Counted from the stretch's first letter, positions 1-6,976 are shown. The stretch: DNA of 64,000 bases from Parapedobacter sp051400755 (GCF_051400755.1 NZ_JBLFFL010000003.1:372001-436000), one strand, 5' to 3'. Notes: generated from the sequence alone by a model not told the origin. Translations and numbers: made by a program.

Positions 1-314
1 GGCTTTTCGCCCGATTGCACCCAAACCTGGGGATAGGCATCGCCCAGCGGTGGTCGGCGCATAGCCGCATCGCATCAGGCGGGCAGGAAGTGTTTCAGGG
101 CAATGACAAGGAATGGCTAGTGCAATACGCCAAGTCCGTGCTCGAAAACCAGCACTACGATTACTTCATCTTCGGACACCGCCACCTCCCCCTGGAAATT
201 GATCTGCCCAATGGCAGTCGGTATATCAACCTCGGCGAGTGGATAAATCACGATACATACGCCGTCTTTGATGGGCAGACATTGGAATTGAAAAAATGGC
301 TAACATCATCCTGA
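1..314 (+). CDS. lpxH: UDP-2,3-diacylglucosamine diphosphatase, C-terminal part
   Basis: Only the last 104 codons are in the window; the reading frame is already open at base 3. The visible part contains the GHRH metal-binding motif of calcineurin-like phosphoesterases about 45 residues before the end, followed by NGSRYINLGEW, which is typical of LpxH-type enzymes. The family removes UMP from UDP-2,3-diacylglucosamine to give lipid X in lipid A synthesis, at the inner face of the cytoplasmic membrane. A small exporter gene starts 9 bases after the stop, so the two are probably co-transcribed. A related UDP-diacylglucosamine phosphatase subfamily cannot be excluded without the N-terminus. Confidence 0.85.
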   Translation, partial: LFARLHPNLGIGIAQRWSAHSRIASGGQEVFQGNDKEWLVQYAKSVLENQHYDYFIFGHRHLPLEIDLPNGSRYINLGEWINHDTYAVFDGQTLELKKWLTSS

Positions 315-323
315 CAATGCATC

Positions 324-653
324 ATGAATTGGATCATCCTCATCATTGCCGGCCTGTTTGAAGTCGGTTTCACGACAAGCTTGGGCAAAGCCAAGGAAAC
401 AACGGGCATGGAATCCATTTGGTGGTATGTCAGCTTTGCCCTATGCCTCACGCTGAGCATGGTGCTGCTGATTAAAGCCACACAGACGCTGCCCCTCGGC
501 ACGGCGTATGCCGTGTGGACCGGTATCGGGGCCGTGGGAACCGTATTGGTGGGCATCTTTTTCTTTGATGAACCAGCCACCTTATGGCGCATCGTGTTTA
601 TCAGCACCCTCATCGGCTCCATCATCGGGCTCAAAGCTGTATCTCCACACTGA
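324..653 (+). CDS. gdx: SMR family efflux protein, guanidinium exporter (Gdx/SugE) type
   Basis: A 109-residue protein with four predicted membrane helices, the usual size for small multidrug resistance transporters. The essential membrane-embedded glutamate is at residue 13 in helix 1. The AYAVWTGIGAVGT signature in helix 3 is that of the SugE/Gdx branch, whose known members export guanidinium in exchange for protons, rather than the EmrE branch that exports quaternary ammonium drugs. It follows lpxH by 9 bases. I see no guanidine riboswitch upstream, so control is probably through the preceding gene. The exact substrate is inferred from the subfamily. Confidence 0.85.
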   Translation: MNWIILIIAGLFEVGFTTSLGKAKETTGMESIWWYVSFALCLTLSMVLLIKATQTLPLGTAYAVWTGIGAVGTVLVGIFFFDEPATLWRIVFISTLIGSIIGLKAVSPH

Positions 654-696
654 AGCAAAGTCGTAATTTAGCGCACTGAAAACCCATAAAAAAGCG

Positions 697-704
697 TATT
701 TTTG
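697..704 (+). promoter_or_regulatory. -7 promoter element of prfA
   Basis: TATTTTTG matches the Bacteroidetes -7 consensus TAnnTTTG. It lies 53 bases before the prfA start codon, giving a leader of roughly 48 bases. No convincing -33 TTTG is visible at the expected distance. Confidence 0.5.
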
Positions 705-757
705 CAGATATTTTTGGTGATTTTGCTTCGGCGTAATCGCAAGAAACACATCGTAAT

Positions 758-1831
758 ATGTTAGGAAAGTTAAAAGCCATAAAAGACCGTTGGGAAGAGG
801 TGGAGCGCGAACTAAGCAGTCCGGAAGCCATCAATGACATGAAGCGGTTTGCCCAGCTCAACAAAGAATACAAAGATTTGAGCAAAATCGTGGAGCAATA
901 CCATATTTACAAAAATATGGTCAGCAACATCGAGACCAATAAAGACATCCTTTCCAACGAAAAGGATCAGGAACTACGGGAGATGGCCAAGGAAGAGCTC
1001 GACATCCTATTGGACCAAAAGGAGGCCAAAGAAGAAGAAATCCGCCTGATGCTCATTCCGAAAGATCCCGAAGACGCCAAAAATGCCATACTGGAGATCC
1101 GTGGCGGCACCGGAGGAGACGAAGCAGCCCTATTCGCGGGCGATCTCTACCGGATGTATACCCGCTATTTTGAGCAGAAAGGATGGCGGGCAGAAGTGAT
1201 GGATGTGACCGAAGGCACGGCAGGCGGCTACAAAGAAGTCATCCTTAAAGTGAGCGGCGAAGACGTCTACGGCCAGTTGAAATACGAATCGGGCGTACAC
1301 CGCGTACAGCGGGTACCCGATACCGAGACCCAGGGACGCGTACATACCTCAGCGGCATCCGTAGCCGTGCTTCCCGAAGCCGAAGAGGTGGATGTGGAAA
1401 TCAACCCTGCGGATGTCGAGCTACAGACCTCGCGTTCGGGCGGCGCAGGGGGGCAGAACGTCAACAAGGTGGAGACCAAAGTACAGCTCACCCACAAGCC
1501 TTCGGGCATCGTGGTCGTGTGCCAAGTAGAGCGCTCGCAACTGGCCAATCGCGAACTGGCCATGGAGATGCTGCGGTCCAAACTATATGAGCTTGAGGTT
1601 CAGAAAAAACACGGCGACGTCGCTGCCAAACGCAAGACCATGGTCTCCACGGGCGACCGTTCGGCCAAGATCCGTACGTACAACTATCCGCAGGGACGGG
1701 TCACCGAACACCGCATCGGAATGACGTTATACAACCTCCCAGCCGTCATGGATGGCGCCATTCAAGAGATCATCGACGCCCTGCAATTCGCCGAAAATGC
1801 CGAGAAAATGAAAGAAGGAGTGACACTTTAA
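758..1831 (+). CDS. prfA: Peptide chain release factor 1
   Basis: A 357-residue class I release factor of normal length. It has the GGQ motif at residues 231-233, which triggers peptidyl-tRNA hydrolysis in the ribosome. The tripeptide that reads the stop codon is PDT at residues 187-189, the P-x-T form that marks RF1 (UAA/UAG) rather than RF2 (S-P-F). The N-terminus is a long helical coiled region. The gene has its own -7 promoter element. It is followed closely by the tRNA-Asp promoter, so a translation-related cluster occupies the left end of the window. Confidence 0.97.
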   Translation: MLGKLKAIKDRWEEVERELSSPEAINDMKRFAQLNKEYKDLSKIVEQYHIYKNMVSNIETNKDILSNEKDQELREMAKEELDILLDQKEAKEEEIRLMLIPKDPEDAKNAILEIRGGTGGDEAALFAGDLYRMYTRYFEQKGWRAEVMDVTEGTAGGYKEVILKVSGEDVYGQLKYESGVHRVQRVPDTETQGRVHTSAASVAVLPEAEEVDVEINPADVELQTSRSGGAGGQNVNKVETKVQLTHKPSGIVVVCQVERSQLANRELAMEMLRSKLYELEVQKKHGDVAAKRKTMVSTGDRSAKIRTYNYPQGRVTEHRIGMTLYNLPAVMDGAIQEIIDALQFAENAEKMKEGVTL

Positions 1832-1848
1832 ATATTTTAAAAAAAATA

Positions 1849-1878
1849 TTTGCAAATAGATAAAACACGCTATATTTG
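1849..1878 (+). promoter_or_regulatory. Promoter of tRNA-Asp
   Basis: TTTG (1849-1852) and TATATTTG (1871-1878) are separated by 18 bases. Both boxes match the Bacteroidetes vegetative promoter, and the tRNA starts 20 bases after the -7 box. Confidence 0.8.
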
Positions 1879-1897
1879 CAGACCCGAAAGGGAAGCA

Positions 1898-1971
1898 GGT
1901 TCGGTAGTTCAGCTGGTTAGAATACATGCCTGTCACGCATGGGGTCGCGGGTTCGAGTCCCGTCCGGACCG
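1898..1971 (+). tRNA. tRNA-Asp (anticodon GTC)
   Basis: The cloverleaf closes fully. The 7-bp acceptor stem pairs GGTTCGG with CCGGACC (one G-U pair), the anticodon stem pairs CATGC with GCATG around the loop CTGTCAC, and the T arm GCGGG/CCCGT carries TTCGAGT. The anticodon GTC reads aspartate codons. The discriminator base is G, as expected for tRNA-Asp, and CCA is not encoded. The AT-rich accessory patch at 2.2-6.7 kb begins just beyond this gene. Confidence 0.97.
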
Positions 1972-1977
1972 CTTGTT

Positions 1978-2020
1978 AAAAACGCAATCACTTGATAAAA
2001 GGTGGTTGCGTTTTTGTTTT
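1978..2020 (+). terminator. Rho-independent terminator after tRNA-Asp
   Basis: A 9-bp stem (CGCAATCAC, 1983-1991, with GTGGTTGCG, 2002-2010) flanked by an A run on the left and TTTTTGTTTTT on the right. It starts 6 bases after the tRNA. Confidence 0.9.
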
Positions 2021-2077
2021 TGGGCTTGTGGAATGAAATGGGGAATGTTTTTACTGTTTTGAGGTCAATCCAAGCGC

Positions 2078-2108
2078 TTGCACCGTCACCCGACAATGGC
2101 TATATTTG
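2078..2108 (+). promoter_or_regulatory. Orphan promoter-like sequence without an ORF downstream
   Basis: TTGC (2078-2081) and a perfect TATATTTG (2101-2108) are separated by 19 bases. No + strand ORF follows, but a hairpin with a T run lies at 2145-2180, so a transcript of about 65 nt could be made. Confidence 0.4.
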
Positions 2109-2144
2109 TATCAAATGCCGTAAAGGAATTTTAAACGCAAAAAG

Positions 2145-2180
2145 AAACCCCGCCATGTGAGTGATGGGGTTTTGTTTTTA
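2145..2180. terminator. Terminator-like hairpin, usable on both strands
   Basis: AAACCCC (2145-2151) pairs with GGGGTTT (2166-2172). On the + strand it is followed by TTTTGTTTTT. On the - strand it lies 39 bases beyond the end of the gene at 2219 and is followed by TTTCTTTTT. Confidence 0.65.
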
Positions 2181-2218
2181 TCAAAAATATGCGTGCTGAC
2201 CTCAACAGAGCGTAGGCT

Positions 2219-2755
2219 TTAATGAAGCAACTCCGGATAAATGTCAATAAACATTCTAGCGGCTATCGGAATAAGGTCGTCAGGGTCTCCGAAACCATTA
2301 TTGATGATCAAATAGACGCTTGATATAACATTCATGTAGTGGGTGAACATTTCATACCCAAAGTAGGATTCGAAGGCATATTTGTAAAGCCTAAATCTCT
2401 TCGTATTAGTTTGACCTTCGCGCCAATTCATCTCCGGCATAACAGTAGGCGAACCTACAAATCCAAAGTTAGCGGCAGGATCTCTTTTGATTATGCTTTC
2501 AATTATCCGAAGACAGGTTGCTATAATCCTGGGAGCGAGGTATTCCGACGTTAGTATATTGAATCGGTACTTATAGTTCTTGCACTTTTTAGGGTAGTAT
2601 TTGACGATATAAAAATTGTGGTCGTAATGCTCGACCTCAACAATATACCGGCCCCTTCCAGTGTCGAAAGTATAAATGATAATAAAATCAATTTGATTTC
2701 CAAGCGCTCCCTTCCGTACGTCCGCCTTCCGGTATTCAAACGGCGAATCGAACAT
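2219..2755 (-). CDS. Conserved-looking protein of unknown function
   Basis: A 178-residue soluble protein that I do not recognise. It has no signal peptide or membrane segment. The N-terminal half is rich in aromatic and beta-forming residues (IDFIIIYTF, YIVEVEHYDH), and the C-terminal half looks helical. It follows a 57-codon gene by 3 bases on the same strand, so the two are presumably co-transcribed from the promoter at 2993-3025. Base composition is AT-rich compared with prfA. Context is an accessory patch beside tRNA-Asp, so horizontal origin is likely but not proven. Confidence 0.6.
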   Translation of the reverse strand: MFDSPFEYRKADVRKGALGNQIDFIIIYTFDTGRGRYIVEVEHYDHNFYIVKYYPKKCKNYKYRFNILTSEYLAPRIIATCLRIIESIIKRDPAANFGFVGSPTVMPEMNWREGQTNTKRFRLYKYAFESYFGYEMFTHYMNVISSVYLIINNGFGDPDDLIPIAARMFIDIYPELLH

Positions 2756-2758
2756 CCA

Positions 2759-2932
2759 TTAAGGGATCAGGTATTTATAGTTGTGATTCCTGACGGAATT
2801 TAGTTCTTCCTTCGTTCGTTTAACGAACGTTCCCACCGCTTTCGTTGGCACCGTTAGAGGCACCATTTTAGCGTTACGGGTATTGAATTTCACCTTTAAA
2901 TCCGCGCTCTTTAAAGTTGAAAACTTTGACAT
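2759..2932 (-). CDS. Small protein of unknown function
   Basis: A 57-residue protein rich in lysine, threonine and valine, with no membrane segment. The frame is open further upstream to 2995, but that part overlaps the predicted -7 box. The internal ATG at 2930-2932 (start MSKFSTLKSADL) is preceded by a purine-rich stretch and leaves a leader of about 55 bases, so I chose it. It ends 3 bases before the 178-residue gene. The tight spacing suggests that the two products act together, in a role I cannot name. Confidence 0.5.
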   Translation of the reverse strand: MSKFSTLKSADLKVKFNTRNAKMVPLTVPTKAVGTFVKRTKEELNSVRNHNYKYLIP

Positions 2933-2992
2933 TTTGATTTCGCCTTTCTCTAAGTTGCTAAAAACTATAGCTTTACACTTTATTGTGTTGCA

Positions 2993-3025
2993 CAAACATA
3001 CACACTTCTATAGCACATTTGCAAA
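2993..3025 (-). promoter_or_regulatory. Promoter of the 2932-2219 gene pair
   Basis: Read on the - strand, TTTG (3025-3022) and TATGTTTG (3000-2993) are separated by 21 bases. Both match the Bacteroidetes consensus. Confidence 0.7.
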
Positions 3026-3251
3026 TTTTGCACCAAAAATGATACAACAATGAGTATCAGATCGGTGTTCTAAATGTTATAATTGCATCCATTAGAAGTT
3101 CAACCTTTTGGGGCTTCTTTTAAATTGATGGAAATTGCCAACAGGCTAATACCATCTCAAGGCGCTCCAAATATCCCTTTTATCGCATTTCTTGAATGCG
3201 TCGGTTACTTGAATCGCATGGATTTTCCCATAATTGATAAACTCACCTATG

Positions 3252-3389
3252 TCATTTAAAAAATTTCCGCTTATAAGGCTTAACTTTAGTTGCTTCGTCC
3301 ACCTCTTTCTTTTTGAAGAAAACCGTTTTACCAGCCTGATGGAAGGCGATATTCAGGCGTTCTTTATTTATGCAAAACTGTATGGTCAC
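3252..3389 (-). pseudogene. Excisionase-like helix-turn-helix fragment
   Basis: A - strand frame of 46 codons (possible GTG start at 3387-3389) encodes a C-terminal piece ending FHQAGKTVFFKKKEVDEATK and a short basic tail. This resembles the wing and last strand of MerR/excisionase-type (HTH_17) domains found in Bacteroidetes mobile elements. The N-terminal recognition helices are missing, because the frame is closed by a stop just upstream and the next gene ends at 3404. I read it as the truncated remains of a mobile-element regulator. Bases 3026-3251 show nothing else I can support. Confidence 0.4.
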
Positions 3390-3403
3390 GTGGTATTTTC
3401 ATG

Positions 3404-3985
3404 CTAACCGCCATATACGTCGTCAACCAGCACCTTTCTCTTTTTCCTGTTTTTGTCGAATTCATCTCTTTCTACAGGTTTTTCTATTCCTACACTAAAC
3501 GGGAACGCCTCGCCTATTCCGTTTGAAAATCCCTGTATTATAAATATGTATTCGCCATCTTCCAATTTATGCGCCGGAATGATTTTGTAAACCCCGTCGT
3601 CCTGCGGGGAAATGTTATAGCTTATTGGCTCACCTCCTACGCTGGCTCCCGAGAACGTTCTTTGTTGATAATACTTAACCCTTCTGCTGTTTTTGGTTAC
3701 CTCGGATTTGTAAAGGCTTAGGTTTCCTATGAGATTTCCGTCCATCTTGACGTAGAAGTATACGGAATCGCTGTCCCTTATGTTCAGTTTCGATTTGGTT
3801 CCGCTTATTTCAAGGTACGAATCCGCTCCACCGTAACCCAGCCCCCTTACTTTTACGGATAACTTTACCTTCACCTTCTCCATCGGATTGCCTTTGTAAT
3901 AAGGGTGGTTTATAAACTCGATGGAATCTGTTTGAGCGATAACCGGAATGTAAGCCATCAATAGCAATAGTAAAAATGTTTTCAT
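3404..3985 (-). CDS. Secreted protein of unknown function
   Basis: A 193-residue protein with a clear signal peptide (MKTFLLLLLMAYIPVIAQ, cleavage probably after AQ). There is no lipobox cysteine, so it should be periplasmic or secreted. The mature part is beta-rich, with many short polar/hydrophobic alternations. No catalytic motif is recognisable. It is the last gene of a three-gene unit (4745 to 3404) and follows the 124-residue secreted protein by 38 bases. The unit pairs a membrane SHOCT protein with two exported proteins; a shared envelope role is inference only. Confidence 0.6.
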   Translation of the reverse strand: MKTFLLLLLMAYIPVIAQTDSIEFINHPYYKGNPMEKVKVKLSVKVRGLGYGGADSYLEISGTKSKLNIRDSDSVYFYVKMDGNLIGNLSLYKSEVTKNSRRVKYYQQRTFSGASVGGEPISYNISPQDDGVYKIIPAHKLEDGEYIFIIQGFSNGIGEAFPFSVGIEKPVERDEFDKNRKKRKVLVDDVYGG

Positions 3986-4023
3986 AGTTAATATGGTATT
4001 TAATGCTTTATTTGATCTTTGAT

Positions 4024-4398
4024 TTACACCTTTTTTCCTTTATAAATAAGTTTTTTACCGTCATAAGAAAATGTAATGGTAGTGATACCGGACGATGATT
4101 TGATGCATATCGTACAACGGTCTCCGAATGAATCAACAACATTTATATCGCACAAAGGATAGTACTGGTTTCCCGAAATAATGGTGTATGTAATTTTATC
4201 TCCGTTCCTGTAATCCAAAGTCAACTTGGTTGAATTGGCATAAACGTAAAATATCGCGGATTTTGGCATCCTTTTCCCGTTTAATTCCGCCAACTCAAAC
4301 TTATAAACACCTGACTGTTTTGGAGTGGCAAATGCAGTTAGGCATGTCGTGACAAAAATTACTATCAAAAATAGGCAGATAGTTGATTTTGTTTTCAT
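4024..4398 (-). CDS. Small secreted beta-rich protein
   Basis: A 124-residue protein with a signal peptide (hydrophobic residues 7-23, cleavage near AFA). The mature 100 residues look like a small antiparallel beta fold and contain two central cysteines (DRCTICIK), which could form a disulfide. Its start overlaps the stop of the upstream SHOCT gene by 4 bases, so translation is probably coupled. It resembles short lipocalin-like Bacteroidetes proteins in size and pattern, but I cannot assign a family. Confidence 0.6.
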   Translation of the reverse strand: MKTKSTICLFLIVIFVTTCLTAFATPKQSGVYKFELAELNGKRMPKSAIFYVYANSTKLTLDYRNGDKITYTIISGNQYYPLCDINVVDSFGDRCTICIKSSSGITTITFSYDGKKLIYKGKKV

Positions 4399-4745
4399 AT
4401 TTTCAATAATTTGGCTTTCTGTTCAATAAATTCATCAGATGTTATAATACCATCGTCAAGCAGTTTTTTCAGCTTGGCCAGCTCGTCCGCTACCGAAAAT
4501 CCCACGGATGGCTCCGGGTTATCCCTTATCCGTTTCAACTCTTCCGTCTGCTCCTCTTGCTTTTTCAGCAAAAGCTGCTCGTGTTTTATGGTTTCCAAAG
4601 ACTTGGATGTTGCTGCAACAATAATCCCTATAAGGGGGCTAAGCACCAAGGACAGCAGGAATGCACCGAAAAAACCTATCGATTTGCCAGACCCTATCAA
4701 ACCCGCAACAAGGGAGCCTACGAACCAAAAAAATACCCATGCCAT
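4395..4745 (-). CDS. SHOCT-domain membrane protein
   Basis: A 116-residue protein. Residues 1-47 form two membrane helices. Residues 50-75 are a charged, Glu/Lys/Gln-rich helical stretch. Residues 86-114 (ADELAKLKKLLDDGIITSDE and following) match the SHOCT domain, a short C-terminal helical hairpin found in many bacterial membrane and phage-related proteins and thought to mediate oligomerisation. It is first in a tightly spaced three-gene unit with two exported proteins. The biochemical role is unknown. Confidence 0.75.
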   Translation of the reverse strand: MAWVFFWFVGSLVAGLIGSGKSIGFFGAFLLSLVLSPLIGIIVAATSKSLETIKHEQLLLKKQEEQTEELKRIRDNPEPSVGFSVADELAKLKKLLDDGIITSDEFIEQKAKLLKI

Positions 4746-4989
4746 TACTACGAAATATTTAGTTATGAGATATACAATGCACAGATTGCAGGCCGCGCTA
4801 CTCCCTTATCCACTGAACCCCACAGTTTATCGGCTGCCCATCATGCGGGGTGCAAATTATCGATTATTTATCCAATTATTGTTACGGTTTCCCGTAAAGC
4901 CATTATCCCCCGAAATACCTGCATTTGCTTTGCTCAAATCCGATATGGAAAAACGGGTAAATGTCCGTAAACTGGATATGGGGAGCCCG

Positions 4990-5195
4990 CTTTCGCTTAC
5001 CGATCCGGTCCGTGACAGTATTGACATCATCACAACCGACTATATGATCTGGTGCTGTTCGATCTTATGGGCGAACCCTTGTTACGCAAGAACGGAGAAG
5101 TCAGGGGCTGATATCCATTGGATTTGACATCGTTACCAGAAGGTGCGTATTTCGTATATTTGATTGGTGAAAAAAGACAGCTACAGCAAAAGAAT
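4990..5195 (+). pseudogene. Remnant of a type IX secretion (T9SS) C-terminal sorting domain
   Basis: Two + strand frames together spell a degenerate type A sorting domain. The first runs to about 5050 and contains LTDPVRDSIDIITTDYM, resembling the usual YPNPVxDxLxI start. The second, from 5052, contains LFDLMGEPLLRKNGEVRG, then a TGA at 5109-5111, then LDLTSLPEGAYFVYLIGE. This matches the typical IYDLxGRxL...DLSxLPxGxYxVxI pattern. One frameshift near 5050 and one stop break it. The passenger protein upstream (4746-4990) is not recognisable. In Bacteroidetes such domains direct proteins through the outer membrane by the Por/T9SS system. Confidence 0.5.
5155..5162 (+). promoter_or_regulatory. 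-7 promoter element of the lipoprotein gene
   Basis: TATATTTG lies 58 bases before the lipoprotein start codon. No clear -33 box at the usual spacing. The element sits inside the T9SS-domain remnant. Confidence 0.4.
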
Positions 5196-5217
5196 AATAA
5201 TCAAAAAATAATATGTC

Positions 5218-5739
5218 ATGAAATACATTTCATTTGTGGTGCTGATGTTGCTTTCTACGGCATGCAGTAAAACTTCGTCGCCGTGCGCCGAAGGTGATCC
5301 GCGTACTTATTACATACATTTTGAATTGGACAGTTCATATCCATCCGACGTGCAGGTTGAAATATCGAACCAGGTAAAAATCGTTGATATCTTAAAAAAA
5401 GAAACTTGGGAAACGGACAATGTCAGTTTTACTCCGCTTGCGATCGATCAAGCAGCATCCGACATCACGGGAAAGCGGCTTTTAGGGCCATTTCCTTTTG
5501 CGATGGGTTGGGAGCCGTGTGACGTGAAGGAAGATAGGCGGCTACGGGACGAATATTACCTGCTACGCTTTAATAGTTCGGAAACCGTTTCACTACGATT
5601 CAGGGACAGCTCGGATTTTAATCCGACGGTCAGGAAGTTCCATTTCTACCTTAATGAGAAAGAACTCGAAGTCACGGATGATTTAAAGGATATCGAAAGT
5701 ATAGGTTTTGTGACGATAAGTAAGAGCCATAATGACTGA
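5218..5739 (+). CDS. Lipoprotein of unknown function
   Basis: A 173-residue protein with a lipoprotein signal peptide; the lipobox is LSTAC with the modified cysteine at residue 16. It should be anchored in an envelope membrane after processing by Lgt and LspA. Two further cysteines (CAEGDP near the N-terminus and EPCD near the middle) could form a disulfide. The rest is a mixed beta-rich domain with no motif I know. It is a lone + strand gene in the accessory patch. Confidence 0.6.
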   Translation: MKYISFVVLMLLSTACSKTSSPCAEGDPRTYYIHFELDSSYPSDVQVEISNQVKIVDILKKETWETDNVSFTPLAIDQAASDITGKRLLGPFPFAMGWEPCDVKEDRRLRDEYYLLRFNSSETVSLRFRDSSDFNPTVRKFHFYLNEKELEVTDDLKDIESIGFVTISKSHND

Positions 5740-5848
5740 ATAGGAGGAGTGCCCATCGGATTTAGGGTCAGCCAATGGTTCTTTCGAATCTCCCGAAATG
5801 TGTGAACTATCCGCTCAACGGCGGTACGAAATTCATCCTGTCGGACAG

Positions 5849-6277
5849 TTATATGGGCTTGTAGAACATATTCGAATAGCTGTCAAGCAACCGGTAGCGC
5901 GTACTAAGCCATTCTTTCCGCTTGGCTTGCACCCTTGCCCTGGCTTCGTCCGGCATGAGCGAGAATGTCCAAGCTTTTTGGGGTGGAAGTAAATACTTAC
6001 GCTTGCGGTTCAATATCTCGCTCACACGTCCTTTGAATCCAATCACCTACGCCAGGTCCTTATTGGAGTGATCCATTTGCTCCATGCGGAACGTAATCGC
6101 CTCAATGGGATCGGGAAAGTCAATGGGGAAATGTGTGCGTTCGTAGTTATTGATAAGCACGCCCAGTACTTCGAGCTCATCCCCTTCCGGTGTACTCGGC
6201 TTTGAGTGAAAGATCGATTCCAGCCTTTCCATGGCGGTCCTGTAATCCTTTTCCGTTTTGATGGGTCTTATATTCAT
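5849..6277 (-). pseudogene. HigA-like antitoxin with an in-frame stop
   Basis: The first segment (6277-6047) reads as the N-terminal half of the HigA/HTH antitoxin family: MNIRPIKTEKDYRTAMERLE, then PEGDELEVL and DPIEAITFRMEQ. A TAG at 6047-6049 interrupts it. The same frame continues directly with IGFKGRVSEILNRKRKYLLP, which is the family's second helix and following motif (usually IGSRGRVSEVLNRKR). A one-base change in a Tyr-type codon would explain the stop. After NRKRKYLLP the family likeness ends, and the frame runs on about 45 residues of unrelated sequence. No HigB toxin is visible. It starts 5 bases after the HicB-like gene ends. Confidence 0.65.
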
Positions 6278-6282
6278 AGTCC

Positions 6283-6687
6283 TTAAACCAGCAAACTAAC
6301 CTCGCTTAATTCCCTGCCAAGCTGCTGCACGCCCCTTACGATGCGCTGCAATTGCTTTCCCGATGGCTTCTTGCTACCATTGGCGTATTGCGCCAATAGG
6401 CTTTGGCTCATCCCTATGCGCTCGGAAAGTGCCTTGGCATTGATGATCTTATAGAAGTCGAAGAAACTCTCCAGGTCATACTCAAATTGCACCTCATCGA
6501 TGGCATAGGTGAAGCCCAAATCCTCAAACATCAGATTGAGCATCTCCACCACCATTTCCTTCAATTCGTCCCAAGTGTCGCCGGAAGTGATGAGGTGCCT
6601 GTCCTTCCACTGGCCTACGGCAGTGTAGCCGATGTCCTCCTTTATCACGTTCAGCTTGATTGTGGGTTTCTTTGCTTGCTTATCCAT
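6283..6687 (-). CDS. HicB-like antitoxin with C-terminal helix-turn-helix (orphan)
   Basis: A 134-residue protein. The N-terminal part has the partly degraded RNase-fold pattern of HicB antitoxins (GYTAVGQWKDRHLITSGDTW, then a long helix). Residues 85-125 form an XRE-type helix-turn-helix (ALSERIGMSQSLLAQYANGS). Such proteins neutralise HicA mRNA interferases and repress their own promoter. No HicA gene of the expected 60-80 codons lies on either side, so this is an orphan. It has its own strong promoter and reads into the broken HigA-like gene. A solitary regulatory role is possible. Confidence 0.75.
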   Translation of the reverse strand: MDKQAKKPTIKLNVIKEDIGYTAVGQWKDRHLITSGDTWDELKEMVVEMLNLMFEDLGFTYAIDEVQFEYDLESFFDFYKIINAKALSERIGMSQSLLAQYANGSKKPSGKQLQRIVRGVQQLGRELSEVSLLV

Positions 6688-6741
6688 AATACCTTACCTT
6701 TTGTTCGTTTCGATGCCTGTGACCTCGCTGCTTTTCATTTT

Positions 6742-6772
6742 CAAAGGTAATAAATCTATAACTTATTTCAAA
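6742..6772 (-). promoter_or_regulatory. Promoter of the HicB-like gene
   Basis: Read on the - strand, TTTG (6772-6769) and TACCTTTG (6749-6742) are separated by 19 bases, a near-ideal Bacteroidetes promoter. The leader is about 50 bases. Confidence 0.8.
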
Positions 6773-6945
6773 TATTGATTTGGCATATAAAGCTGAATTC
6801 ACCTATGGGAATTGTCCAGCGGTCGCGAGAGTTTGCGTACGCTGACTTCCTCGAATACCTTTCTTGTAAGTCTGCCTTATTTGAATGTCCCCGGCTGTTC
6901 AGATCATTTGTCGCATTCCCCCCCTCACGTTGTCATGTCTACCCA
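6773..6945. other. Intergenic stretch without a supported gene
   Basis: Together with the two flanking promoters this forms the 313-base divergent region 6688-7000. A frame is open upstream of the DUF1801 gene from 6812, but its sequence is low-quality and crosses the promoter, so I do not count it as coding. Confidence 0.6.
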
Positions 6946-6976
6946 TTGGCATGCATTCGCTTTCACCGTATGTTTG
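6946..6976 (+). promoter_or_regulatory. Promoter of the DUF1801 gene
   Basis: TTGG (6946-6949) and TATGTTTG (6969-6976) are separated by 19 bases, with the ATG 25 bases after the -7 box. Confidence 0.65.

Noticed and set aside
4411..5127. 238-codon + strand frame
   Set aside because: Its first 110 codons are antisense to the SHOCT gene; only the last part (4990 onwards) shows family character and is reported as a pseudogene.
5752..5860. Open - strand stretch reading QDEFRTAVERIVHTFREIRK
   Set aside because: It looks coding-like and may be part of a decayed transposase or regulator, but I could not link it to a family, and it overlaps the end of the lipoprotein gene, so it is not listed as a feature.
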